A stretch of 64,000 nucleotides of DNA, taken from Nemertoderma westbladi. Its lineage: Eukaryota; Xenacoelomorpha; Nemertodermatida; Nemertodermatidae. Position 1 is the stretch's first letter. Each line of letters begins with the position of its first letter. Positions 20,201-33,497 of this stretch are shown here, in pieces. The notes under the pieces are model-generated. The model made no database searches and was not told where the DNA came from. It worked only from the letters and a program-made list of their open reading frames with translations. The stretch lies in contig JAUCBJ010001340.1 of NCBI GenBank assembly GCA_032718475.1, positions 1 through 64,000 of the forward strand, read 5' to 3'. The position numbers and the translations under genes are program-made.

Positions 20201-23200
20201 AGATTGTGGAATGGAGAGTTTATATGGTAGAGATTGTGGAATGGGGAGTTTATATGGCAGAGATTGTGGAATGGGGAGTTTATATGACAGAGATTGTGGA
20301 ATGGGGAGTTTATATGGCAGAGATTGTGGAATGGGGAGTTTATATGGCAGAGATTGTGGAATGGAGAGTTTATATGGTAGAGATTGTGGAATGGGGAGTT
20401 TATATGGCAGAGATTGTGCAATGGGGGGTTTATATGGCAGAGATTGTGGAATGGGGAGTTTATATGGCAGAGATTGTGGAATGGGGAGTTTAAATGGCAG
20501 AGATTGTGGAATGGAGAGTTTATATGGTAGATATTGCGGAATGGGGTGGGGAGTTTAAATGGCAGAGATTGTGGAATGGGGAGTTTATATGGCAGAGATA
20601 GTGGAATGGGGAGTTTATATGGCAGAAATTGTGGAATGGGGAGTTTATAAGGCAGAAATTGTGGAATGGGGAGTTTATACGGCAGAGATTGTGGAATGGA
20701 GAGTTTATATGGTAGAGATTGTGGAATGGGGTGGGGAGTTTAAATGGCAGATATTGTGGAATGGGGAGTTTATATGGCAGAGATAGTGGAATGGGGAGTT
20801 TATATGGCAGAAATTGTGGAATGGGGAGTTTATAAGGCAGAAATTGTGGAATGGGGAGTTTAAATGGCAGAGATTGTAGATAGAATGGGGAGATTATATG
20901 GCAGATATTGTGGAATGGGGAGTTTATATGGCAGATATTGTGGAATGGGGAGTTTATATGGCAGAGATTGTGGAATGGGGAGTTTATATGACAGAGATTG
21001 TGGAATGGGGAGTTTATACGGCAGAGATTGTGGAATGGAGAGTTTATATGGTAGAGATTGTGGAATGGGGTGGGGAGTTTAAATGGCAGATATTGTGGAA
21101 TGGGGAGTTTATATGGCAGAGATTGTGGAATGGGGAGTTTATATGGCAGAGATTGTGGAATGGGGAGTTTATATGGCAGAGATTGTGGAATGGAGAGTTT
21201 ATATGGTAGAGATTGTGGAATGGGGAGTTTATATGGCAGAGATTGTGGAATGGGGAGTTTATATGACAGAGATTGTGGAATGGGGAGTTTATATGGCAGA
21301 GATTGTGGAATGGGGAGTTTATATGGCAGAGATTGTGGAATGGAGAGTTTATATGGTAGAGATTGTGGAATGGGGAGTTTATATGGCAGAGATTGTGCAA
21401 TGGGGGGTTTATATGGCAGAGATTGTGGAATGGGGAGTTTATATGGCAGAGATTGTGGAATGGGGAGTTTAAATGGCAGATATTGTGGAATGGGGAGTTT
21501 ATATGGCAGAGATTGTGGAATGGGGAGTTTATATGGCAGAGATTGTGGAATGGGGAGTTTAAATGGCAGATATTGTGGAATGGGGAGTTTATATGGCAGA
21601 GATTGTGGAATGGGGAGTTTATATGGCAGAGATTGTGGAATGGAGAGTTTATATGGTAGAGATTGTGGAATGGGGAGTTTATATGGCAGAGATTGTGGAA
21701 TGGGGAGTTTATATGGCAGAGATTGTGGAATGGGGAGTTTATATGACAGAGATTGTGGAATGGGGAGTTTATATGGCAGAGATTGTGGAATGGGGAGTTT
21801 ATATGGCAGAGATTGTGGAATGGAGAGTTTATATGGTAGAGATTGTGGAATGGGGAGTTTATATGGCATAGATTGTGGAATGGGGAGTTTATATGGTAGA
21901 TATTGCGGAATGGGGTGGGGAGTTTAAATGGCAGAGATTGTGGAATGGGGAGTTTATATGGCAGAGATTGTGGAATGGGGAGTTTATACGGCAGAGATTG
22001 TGGAATGGAGAGTTTATATGGCATAGATTGTGGAATGGGGAGTTTATATGGTAGAGATTGTGGAATGGGGAGTTTATATGGCAGAGATTGTGGAATGGGG
22101 AGTTTATATGGTAGAGATTGTGGAATGGGGAGTTTATATGGCAGAGATTGTGGAATGGGGAGTTTATATGGCAGAGATTGTTGAATGGGGAGTTTATATG
22201 GCAGAGATTGTGGAATGGGGAGTTTATATGGTAGATATTGCGGAATGGGGTGGGGAGTTTAAATGGCAGAGATTGTGGAATGGGGAGTTTATATGGCAGA
22301 GATTGTGGAATGGGGAGTTTATACGGCAGAGATTGTGGAATGGAGAGTTTATATGGTAGATATTGCGGAATGGGGTGGGGAGTTTAAATGGCAGAGATTG
22401 TGGAATGGGGAGTTTATATGGCAGAGATAGTGGAATGGGGAGTTTATATGGCAGAAATTGTGGAATGGGGAGTTTATAAGGCAGAAATTGTGGAATGGGG
22501 AGTTTATACGGCAGAGATTGTGGAATGGAGAGTTTATATGGTAGAGATTGTGGAATGGGGTGGGGAGTTTAAATGGCAGATATTGTGGAATGGGGAGTTT
22601 ATATGGCAGAGATAGTGGAATGGGGAGTTTATATGGCAGAAATTGTGGAATGGGGAGTTTATAAGGCAGAAATTGTGGAATGGGGAGTTTAAATGGCAGA
22701 GATTGTAGATAGAATGGGGAGATTATATGGCAGATATTGTGGAATGGGGAGTTTATATGGCAGATATTGTGGAATGGGGAGTTTATATGGCAGAGATTGT
22801 GGAATGGGGAGTTTATATGACAGAGATTGTGGAATGGGGAGTTTATACGGCAGAGATTGTGGAATGGAGAGTTTATATGGTAGAGATTGTGGAATGGGGT
22901 GGGGAGTTTAAATGGCAGATATTGTGGAATGGGGAGTTTATATGGCAGAGATTGTGGAATGGGGAGTTTATATGGCAGAGATTGTGGAATGGGGAGTTTA
23001 TATGGCAGAGATTGTGGAATGGAGAGTTTATATGGTAGAGATTGTGGAATGGGGAGTTTATATGGCAGAGATTGTGGAATGGGGAGTTTATATGACAGAG
23101 ATTGTGGAATGGGGAGTTTATATGGCAGAGATTGTGGAATGGGGAGTTTATATGGCAGAGATTGTGGAATGGAGAGTTTATATGGTAGAGATTGTGGAAT

Positions 23201-23939
23201 GGGGAGTTTATATGGCAGAGATTGTGCAATGGGGGGTTTATATGGCAGAGATTGTGGAATGGGGAGTTTATATGGCAGAGATTGTGGAATGGGGAGTTTA
23301 AATGGCAGATATTGTGGAATGGGGAGTTTATATGGCAGAGATTGTGGAATGGGGAGTTTATATGGCAGAGATTGTGGAATGGGGAGTTTAAATGGCAGAT
23401 ATTGTGGAAAGGGGAGTTTATATGGCAGAGATTGTGGAATGGGGAGTTTATATGGCAGAGATTGTGGAATGGAGAGTTTATATGGTAGAGATTGTGGAAT
23501 GGGGAGTTTATATGGCAGAGATTGTGGAATGGGGAGTTTATATGGCAGAGATTGTGGAATGGGGAGTTTATATGACAGAGATTGTGGAAGGGGGAGTTTA
23601 TATGGCAGAGATTGTGGAATGGGGAGTTTATATGGCAGAGATTGTGGAATGGAGAGTTTATATGGTAGAGATTGTGGAATGGGGAGTTTATATGGCAGAG
23701 ATTGTGCAATGGGGGGTTTATATGGCAGAGATTGTGGAATGGGGAGTTTATATGGCAGAGATTGTGGAATGGGGAGTTTAAATGGCAGATATTGTGGAAT
23801 GGGGAGTTTATATGGCAGAGATTGTGGAATGGGGAGTTTATATGGCAGATATTGTGGAATGGGGAGTTTATATGGCAGAGATTGTGGAATGGGGAGTTTA
23901 TATGGCAGAGATTGTGGAATGGGGAGTTTAAATGGCTGA
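17236..23939. repeat. Satellite higher-order block A (offsets 1,829 / 979 / 1,829)
   Basis: Identical runs of variant units start at 17,751, 19,580, 20,559 and 22,388 (also 18,056, 19,885, 20,864 and 22,693). The second copy is short by about 850 bp. Diagnostic variants are TTTATACGG, GAGATAGTGG, TTTATAAGGCAGAAATT and a GTAGATAGAATGG irregularity. Compared through a 326-codon reverse frame, 18,236-19,216 and 21,044-22,024 differ at one residue. Confidence 0.85.
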
Positions 23940-23948
23940 TATTGTGGA

Positions 23949-26900
23949 ATGGGGGGTTTATATGGCAGAGATTGTGGAATGGGGAGTTTAAATGGCAGAT
24001 ATTGTGGAATGGGGAGTTTATATGGCAGAGATTGTGGAATGGGGAGTTTATATGGCAGAGATTGTGGAATGTGGTGGGGAGTTTATATGGCAGAGATTGT
24101 GGAATGGAGAGTTTATATGGCAGAGATTGTGGAATGGGGTGTTTAGATGGCAGAGATTGTGGAATGGGGAGTTTTTATGGCAGAGATTGTGGAATGGGGA
24201 GTTTATATGGCAGAGATTGTGGAATGGGGAGTTTATATGGCAGATATTGTGGAATGGGGAGTTTATATGGCAGAGATTGTGGAATGGGGAGTTTATATGG
24301 CAGAGATTGTGGAATGGGGAGTTTAAATGGCAGAGATTGTGGAATGGGGTGGGGAGTTTATATAGCAGATATTGCGGAATGGAGAGTTTATATGGCAGAG
24401 ATTGTGGAATGGGGAGTTTATATGGCAGAGATTGTGGAATGGGGAGTTTATATGGCAGAGATTGTGGAATGGGGAGTTTAAATGGCAGAGATTGTGGAAT
24501 GGGGTGGGGAGTTTATATAGCAGATATTGCGGAATGGAGAGTTTATATGGCAGAGATTGTGGAATGGGGAGTTTATATGGCAGAGATTGTGGAATGGGGA
24601 GTTTAAATGGCAGAGATTGTTGAATGGGGAGTTTATATGGCAGAGATTGTGGAATGGGGAGTTTATATGGCAGAGATTGTGGAATGGGGAGTTTAAATGG
24701 CAGATATTGTGGAATGGGGAGTTTATATGGCAGAGATTGTGGAATGGGGAGTTTAAATGGCAGAGATTGTGGAATGGGGTGGGGAGTTTAAATGGCAGAG
24801 ATTGTGGAATGGGGAGTTTATATGGCAGATATTGTGGAATGGGGAGTTTAAAAGGCAGATATTGTGGAATGGGGAGTTTATATGGCAGAGATTGTGGAAT
24901 GGGGAGTTTAAATGGCAGAGATTGTGGAATGGGGTGGGGAGTTTAAATGGCAGAGATTGTGGAATGGGGAGTTTATATGGCAGATATTGTGGAATGGGGA
25001 GTTTAAAAGGCAGATATTGTGGAATGGGGAGTTTATATGGCAGAGATTGTGGAATGGGGAGTTTATATGGCAGAGATTGTGGAATGTGGTGGGGAGTTTA
25101 TATGGCAGAGATTGTGGAATGGAGAGTTTATATGGCAGAGATTGTGGAATGGGGTGTTTAGATGGCAGAGATTGTGGAATGGGGAGTTTTTATGGCAGAG
25201 ATTGTGGAATGGGGAGTTTATATGGCAGAGATTGTGGAATGGGGAGTTTATATGGCAGATATTGTGGAATGGGGAGTTTATATGGCAGAGATTGTGGAAT
25301 GGGGAGTTTATATGGCAGAGATTGTGGAATGGGGAGTTTAAATGGCAGAGATTGTGGAATGGGGTGGGGAGTTTATATAGCAGATATTGCGGAATGGAGA
25401 GTTTATATGGCAGAGATTGTGGAATGGGGAGTTTATATGGCAGAGATTGTGGAATGGGGAGTTTATATGGCAGAGATTGTGGAATGGGGAGTTTAAATGG
25501 CAGAGATTGTGGAATGGGGTGGGGAGTTTATATAGCAGATATTGCGGAATGGAGAGTTTATATGGCAGAGATTGTGGAATGGGGAGTTTATATGGCAGAG
25601 ATTGTGGAATGGGGAGTTTAAATGGCAGATATTGTGGAATGGGGAGTTTATATGGCAGAGATTGTGGAATGGGGAGTTTAAATGGCAGAGATTGTGGAAT
25701 GGGGTGGGGAGTTTAAATGGCAGAGATTGTGGAATGGGGAGTTTATATGGCAGATATTGTGGAATGGGGAGTTTAAAAGGCAGATATTGTGGAATGGGGA
25801 GTTTATATGGCAGAGATTGTGGAATGGGGAGTTTAAATGGCAGAGATTGTGGAATGGGGAGTTTATATGGCAGATATTGTGGAATGGGGAGTTTAAAAGG
25901 CAGATATTGTGGAATGGGGAGTTTAAAAGGCAGATATTGTGGAATGGGGAGTTTATATGGCAGAGATTGTGGAATGGGGAGTTTAAATGGCAGAGATTGT
26001 GGAATGGGGTGGGGAGTTTAAATGGCAGAGATTGTGGAATGGGGAGTTTATATGGCAGATATTGTGGAATGGGGAGTTTATATGGCAGAGGTTGTGGAAT
26101 GGGGAGTATATATGGTAGAGATTGTGGAATGGGGAGTTTATATGGCAGATATTGTGGAATGGGGAGTTTATATGGCAGAGATTGTGGAATGGGGAGTTTA
26201 AAAGGCAGATATTGTGGAATGGGGAGTTTAAATGGCAGAGATTGTGGAATGGGGTGGGGAGTTTATATGGCAGAGATTGCGGAATGGAGAGTTTATATGG
26301 AAGAGATTGTGGAATGGGGAGTTTATATGGTAGAGATTGTGGAATGGGGTGGGGAGTTTAAATGGCAGAGATTGTGGAATGGGGAGTTTATATGGCAGAT
26401 ATTGTGCAATGGGGAGTTTATATGGTAGAGATTGTGGAATGGGGACTTTAAATGCCAGAGATTGTGGAATGGGGGAATTTATATGGCAGATATTGTGGAA
26501 TGGGGAGTTTATATGGCAGAGATTGTGGAATGGGGAGTTTAAAAGGCAGATATTGTGGAATGGGGAGTTTATATGGCAGAGATTGTGGAATGGGGAGTTT
26601 ATATGGCAGAGATTGTGGAATGGGGAGTTTATATGGCAGAGATTGTGGAATGGGGAGTTTAAATGGCTGATATTGTGGAATGGGGGGTTTATATGGCAGA
26701 GATTGTGGAATGGGGAGTTTAAATGGCAGATATTGTGGAATGGGGAGTTTATATGGCAGAGATTGTGGAATGGGGAGTTTATATGGCAGAGATTGTGGAA
26801 TGGGGAGTTTAAATGGCAGATATTGTGGAATGGGGAGTTTATATGGCAGAGATTGTGGAATGGGGAGTTTATATGGCAGAGATTGTGGAATGTGGTGGGG

Positions 26901-29900
26901 AGTTTATATGGCAGAGATTGTGGAATGGAGAGTTTATATGGCAGAGATTGTGGAATGGGGTGTTTAGATGGCAGAGATTGTGGAATGGGGAGTTTTTATG
27001 GCAGAGATTGTGGAATGGGGAGTTTATATGGCAGAGATTGTGGAATGGGGAGTTTATATGGCAGATATTGTGGAATGGGGAGTTTATATGGCAGAGATTG
27101 TGGAATGGGGAGTTTATATGGCAGAGATTGTGGAATGGGGAGTTTAAATGGCAGAGATTGTGGAATGGGGTGGGGAGTTTATATAGCAGATATTGCGGAA
27201 TGGAGAGTTTATATGGCAGAGATTGTGGAATGGGGAGTTTATATGGCAGAGATTGTGGAATGGGGAGTTTATATGGCAGAGATTGTGGAATGGGGAGTTT
27301 AAATGGCAGAGATTGTGGAATGGGGTGGGGAGTTTATATAGCAGATATTGCGGAATGGAGAGTTTATATGGCAGAGATTGTGGAATGGGGAGTTTATATG
27401 GCAGAGATTGTGGAATGGGGAGTTTAAATGGCAGAGATTGTTGAATGGGGAGTTTATATGGCAGAGATTGTGGAATGGGGAGTTTATATGGCAGAGATTG
27501 TGGAATGGGGAGTTTAAATGGCAGATATTGTGGAATGGGGAGTTTATATGGCAGAGATTGTGGAATGGGGAGTTTAAATGGCAGAGATTGTGGAATGGGG
27601 TGGGGAGTTTAAATGGCAGAGATTGTGGAATGGGGAGTTTATATGGCAGATATTGTGGAATGGGGAGTTTAAAAGGCAGATATTGTGGAATGGGGAGTTT
27701 ATATGGCAGAGATTGTGGAATGGGGAGTTTAAATGGCAGAGATTGTGGAATGGGGTGGGGAGTTTAAATGGCAGAGATTGTGGAATGGGGAGTTTATATG
27801 GCAGATATTGTGGAATGGGGAGTTTAAAAGGCAGATATTGTGGAATGGGGAGTTTATATGGCAGAGATTGTGGAATGGGGAGTTTATATGGCAGAGATTG
27901 TGGAATGTGGTGGGGAGTTTATATGGCAGAGATTGTGGAATGGAGAGTTTATATGGCAGAGATTGTGGAATGGGGTGTTTAGATGGCAGAGATTGTGGAA
28001 TGGGGAGTTTTTATGGCAGAGATTGTGGAATGGGGAGTTTATATGGCAGAGATTGTGGAATGGGGAGTTTATATGGCAGATATTGTGGAATGGGGAGTTT
28101 ATATGGCAGAGATTGTGGAATGGGGAGTTTATATGGCAGAGATTGTGGAATGGGGAGTTTAAATGGCAGAGATTGTGGAATGGGGTGGGGAGTTTATATA
28201 GCAGATATTGCGGAATGGAGAGTTTATATGGCAGAGATTGTGGAATGGGGAGTTTATATGGCAGAGATTGTGGAATGGGGAGTTTATATGGCAGAGATTG
28301 TGGAATGGGGAGTTTAAATGGCAGAGATTGTGGAATGGGGTGGGGAGTTTATATAGCAGATATTGCGGAATGGAGAGTTTATATGGCAGAGATTGTGGAA
28401 TGGGGAGTTTATATGGCAGAGATTGTGGAATGGGGAGTTTAAATGGCAGATATTGTGGAATGGGGAGTTTATATGGCAGAGATTGTGGAATGGGGAGTTT
28501 AAATGGCAGAGATTGTGGAATGGGGTGGGGAGTTTAAATGGCAGAGATTGTGGAATGGGGAGTTTATATGGCAGATATTGTGGAATGGGGAGTTTAAAAG
28601 GCAGATATTGTGGAATGGGGAGTTTATATGGCAGAGATTGTGGAATGGGGAGTTTAAATGGCAGAGATTGTGGAATGGGGAGTTTATATGGCAGATATTG
28701 TGGAATGGGGAGTTTAAAAGGCAGATATTGTGGAATGGGGAGTTTAAAAGGCAGATATTGTGGAATGGGGAGTTTATATGGCAGAGATTGTGGAATGGGG
28801 AGTTTAAATGGCAGAGATTGTGGAATGGGGTGGGGAGTTTAAATGGCAGAGATTGTGGAATGGGGAGTTTATATGGCAGATATTGTGGAATGGGGAGTTT
28901 ATATGGCAGAGGTTGTGGAATGGGGAGTATATATGGTAGAGATTGTGGAATGGGGAGTTTATATGGCAGATATTGTGGAATGGGGAGTTTATATGGCAGA
29001 GATTGTGGAATGGGGAGTTTAAAAGGCAGATATTGTGGAATGGGGAGTTTAAATGGCAGAGATTGTGGAATGGGGTGGGGAGTTTATATGGCAGAGATTG
29101 CGGAATGGAGAGTTTATATGGAAGAGATTGTGGAATGGGGAGTTTATATGGTAGAGATTGTGGAATGGGGTGGGGAGTTTAAATGGCAGAGATTGTGGAA
29201 TGGGGAGTTTATATGGCAGATATTGTGCAATGGGGAGTTTATATGGTAGAGATTGTGGAATGGGGACTTTAAATGCCAGAGATTGTGGAATGGGGGAATT
29301 TATATGGCAGATATTGTGGAATGGGGAGTTTATATGGCAGAGATTGTGGAATGGGGAGTTTAAAAGGCAGATATTGTGGAATGGGGAGTTTATATGGCAG
29401 AGATTGTGGAATGGGGAGTTTATATGACAGAGATTGTGGAATGGGGATTTTATATGGCAGAGATTGTGGAATGGGGAGTTTAAATGGCAGATATTGTGGA
29501 ATGGGGAGTTTATATGGCAGAGATTGTGGAATGGGGAGTTTAAATGGCAGAGATTGTGGAATGGGGAGTTTAAATGGCAGATATTGTGGAATGGGGAGTT
29601 TATATGGCAGAGATTGTGGAATGGGGAGTTTAAATGGCAGAGATTGTGGAATGGGGAGTTTAAATGGCAGAGATTGTGGAATGGGGAGTTTAAAAGGCAG
29701 ATATTGTGGAATGGGGAGTTTATATGGCAGAGATTGTGGAATGGGGAGTTTAAATGGCAGAGATTGTGGAATGGGGTGGGGAGTTTAAATGGCAGAGATT
29801 GAGGAATGGGGAGTTTAAATGGCAGATATTGTGGAATGGGGAGTTTATATGGCAGAGATTGTGGAATGGGGAGTTTAAATGGCAGAGATTGTGGAATGGG

Positions 29901-30740
29901 GTGGGGAGTTTAAATGGCAGAGATTGTGGAATGGGGAGTTTATATGGCAGATATTGTGGAATGGGGAGTTTATATGGCAGAGGTTGTGGAATGGGGAGTA
30001 TATATGGTAGAGATTGTGGAATGGGGTGGGGAGTTTATATGGCAGAGATTGCGGAATGGAGAGTTTATATGGAAGAGATTGTGGAATGGGGAGTTTATAT
30101 GGTAGAGATTGTGGAATGGGGTGGGGAGTTTAAATGGCAGAGATTGTGGAATGGGGAGTTTATATGGCAGATATTGTGCAATGGGGAGTTTATATGGTAG
30201 AGATTGTGGAATGGGGACTTTAAATGCCAGAGATTGTGGAATGGGGGAATTTATATGGCAGATATTGTGGAATGGGGAGTTTATATGGCAGAGATTGTGG
30301 AATGGGGAGTTTAAAAGGCAGATATTGTGGAATGGGGAGTTTATATGGCAGAGATTGTGGAATGGGGAGTTTATATGACAGAGATTGTGGAATGGGGATT
30401 TTATATGGCAGAGATTGTGGAATGGGGAGTTTAAATGGCAGATATTGTGGAATGGGGAGTTTATATGGCAGAGATTGTGGAATGGGGAGTTTAAATGGCA
30501 GAGATTGTGGAATGGGGAGTTTAAATGGCAGATATTGTGGAATGGGGAGTTTATATGGCAGAGATTGTGGAATGGGGAGTTTAAATGGCAGAGATTGTGG
30601 AATGGGGAGTTTAAATGGCAGATATTGTGGAATGGGGAGTTTAAATGGCAGAGATTGTGGAATGGGGAGTTTAAATGGCAGATATTGTGGAATGGGGAGT
30701 TTATATTGCAGAGATTGTGGAATGGGGTGGGGAGTTTAAA
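23949..30740. repeat. Satellite higher-order block B (offsets 2,821, 1,015, 951)
   Basis: The variant order starting at 23,992 recurs at 26,813, and 26,452 recurs at 29,273 (2,821 bp). Inside it 24,372 recurs at 25,387 (1,015 bp). At the right side 29,158 recurs at 30,109 (951 bp). Variants GTTTTTATGG and GTGGTGGGGAG mark this block. Confidence 0.8.
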
Positions 30741-31249
30741 TGGCAGAGATTGTGGAATGGGGTGGGGAGTTTAAATGGCAGATATTGTGGAATGGGGAGT
30801 TTATATGGCAGAGATTGTGGAATGGGGAGTTTATACGGCAGAGATTGTGGAATGGAGAGTTTATATGGCAGAGATTGTGGAATGGGGGTGGGGAGTTTAA
30901 ATGGCAGATATTGTGGAATGGGGAGTTTAAATGGCAGATATTGTGGAATGGGGAGTTTATACGGCAGAGATTGTGGAATGGAGAGTTTATATGGCAGAGA
31001 TTGTGGAATGGGGGTGGGGAGTTTAAATGGCAGATATTGTGGAATGGGGAGTTTAAATGGCAGATATTGTGGAATGGGGAGTTTATATGGCATAGATTGT
31101 GGAATGGGGAGTTTATATGGCAGAGATTGTGGAATGGGGAGTTTATATGGCAGAGATTGTGGAATGGGGAGTTTACATGGCAGAGATTGTGGAATGGGGA
31201 GTTTATATAGCAGATATTGCGGAATGGAGAGTTTACATGGCAGAGATTG

Positions 31250-32650
31250 TGGAATGGGGAGTTTATATGGCAGAGATTGTGGAATGGGGAGTTTATATGA
31301 CAGAGATTGTGGAATGGGGAGTTTATATGGCAGAGATTGTGGAATGGGGAGTTTAAATGGCAGAGATTGTGGAATGGGGTGTTTAGATGGCAGAGATTGT
31401 GGAATGGGGAGTTTAAATGGCAGAGATTGTGGAATGGGGAGTTTATATAGCAGAGATTGTGGAATGGGGTGGGGAGTTTAAATGGCAGATATTGTGGAAT
31501 GGGGAGTTTATATGGCAGAGATTGTGGAATGGGGAGTTTATATGACAGAGATTGTGGAATGGGGAGTTTATATGGCAGAGATTGTGGAATGGGGAGTTTA
31601 AATGGCAGAGATTGTGGAATGGGGTGTTTAGATGGCAGAGATTGTGGAATGGGGAGTTTAAATGGCAGAGATTGTGGAATGGGGAGTTTATATAGCAGAG
31701 ATTGTGGAATGGGGTGGGGAGTTTAAATGGCAGATATTGTGGAATGGGGAGTTTAAATGGCAGAGATTGTGGAATGGGGAGTTTAAATGGCAGAGATTGT
31801 GGAATGGGGTGTTTAGATGGCAGAGATTGTGGAATGGGGAGTTTAAATGGCAGAGATTGTGGAATGGGGAGTTTATATAGCAGAGATTGTGGAATGGGGT
31901 GTTTAGATGGCAGAGATTGTGGAATGGGGAGTTTATATGGCAGAGATTGTGGAATGGGGAGTTTATATGACAGAGATTGTGGAATGGGGAGTTTATATGG
32001 CAGAGATTGTGGAATGGGGAGTTTAAATGGCAGAGATTGTGGAATGGGGTGTTTAGATGGCAGAGATTGTGGAATGGGGAGTTTAAATGGCAGAGATTGT
32101 GGAATGGGGAGTTTATATAGCAGAGATTGTGGAATGGGGTGGGGAGTTTAAATGGCAGATATTGTGGAATGGGGAGTTTATATGGCAGAGATTGTGGAAT
32201 GGGGAGTTTATATGACAGAGATTGTGGAATGGGGAGTTTATATGGCAGAGATTGTGGAATGGGGAGTTTAAATGGCAGAGATTGTGGAATGGGGTGTTTA
32301 GATGGCAGAGATTGTGGAATGGGGAGTTTAAATGGCAGAGATTGTGGAATGGGGAGTTTATATAGCAGAGATTGTGGAATGGGGTGGGGAGTTTAAATGG
32401 CAGATATTGTGGAATGGGGAGTTTAAATGGCAGAGATTGTGGAATGGGGAGTTTAAATGGCAGAGATTGTGGAATGGGGTGTTTAGATGGCAGAGATTGT
32501 GGAATGGGGAGTTTAAATGGCAGAGATTGTGGAATGGGGAGTTTATATAGCAGAGATTGTGGAATGGGGGTGGGGAGTTTATATAGCAGATATTGCGGAA
32601 TGGAGAGTTTATATTGCAGAGATTGTGGAATGGGGTGGGGAGTTTAAATG
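31250..32650. repeat. Satellite higher-order block C (offset 670)
   Basis: The run beginning 31,457 is repeated at 32,127, and 31,702 at 32,372. It is rich in GGTGTTTAGATGG and TTTATATAGCAGAG units. Confidence 0.75.
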
Positions 32651-33497
32651 GCAGAGATTGTGGAATGGGGAGTTTAAATGGCAGAGATTGTGGAATGGGG
32701 AGTTTAAATGGCAGAGATTGTGGAATGGGGTGTTTAGATGGCAGAGATTGTGGAATGGGGAGTTTAAATGGCAGAGATTGTGGAATGGGGTGTTTAGATG
32801 GCAGAGATTGTGGAATGGGGAGTTTAAATGGCAGAGATTGTGGAATGGGGAGTTTAAATGGCAGAGATTGTGGAATGGGGTGTTTAGATGGCAGAGATTG
32901 TGGAATGGGGAGTTTAAATGGCAGAGATTGTGGAATGGGGTGTTTAGATGGCAGAGATTGTGGAATGGGGAGTTTATATGGTAGAGATTGTGGAATGGGG
33001 AGTTTATATGGCAGAGATTGTGGAATGGGGAGTTTAAATGGCAGAGATTGTGAAATGGAGAGTTTATATTGCAGAGATTGTGGAATGGGGTGGGGAGTTT
33101 AAATGGCAGAGATTGTGGAATGGGGAGTTTAAATGGCAGAGATTGTGGAATGGGGAGTTTACATGGCAGAGATTGTGGAATGGGGAGTTTATATGGCAGA
33201 GATTGTTGAATGGGGAGTTTATATGGCAGAGATTGTGGAATGGGGAGTTTAAATGGCAGAGATTGTGGAATGGGGAGTTTAAATGGCAGATATTGTGGAA
33301 TGGGGAGTTTATATTGCAGATATTGTGGAATGGGGTGGGGAGTTTAAATGGCAGAGATTGTGGAATGGGGTGTTTAGATGGCAGAGATTGTGGAATGGGG
33401 AGTTTACATGGCAGAGATTGTGGAATGGGGAGTTTATATGGCAGAGATTGTGGAATGGGGAGTTTATATGGCAGAGATTGTGGAATGGGGAGTTTAA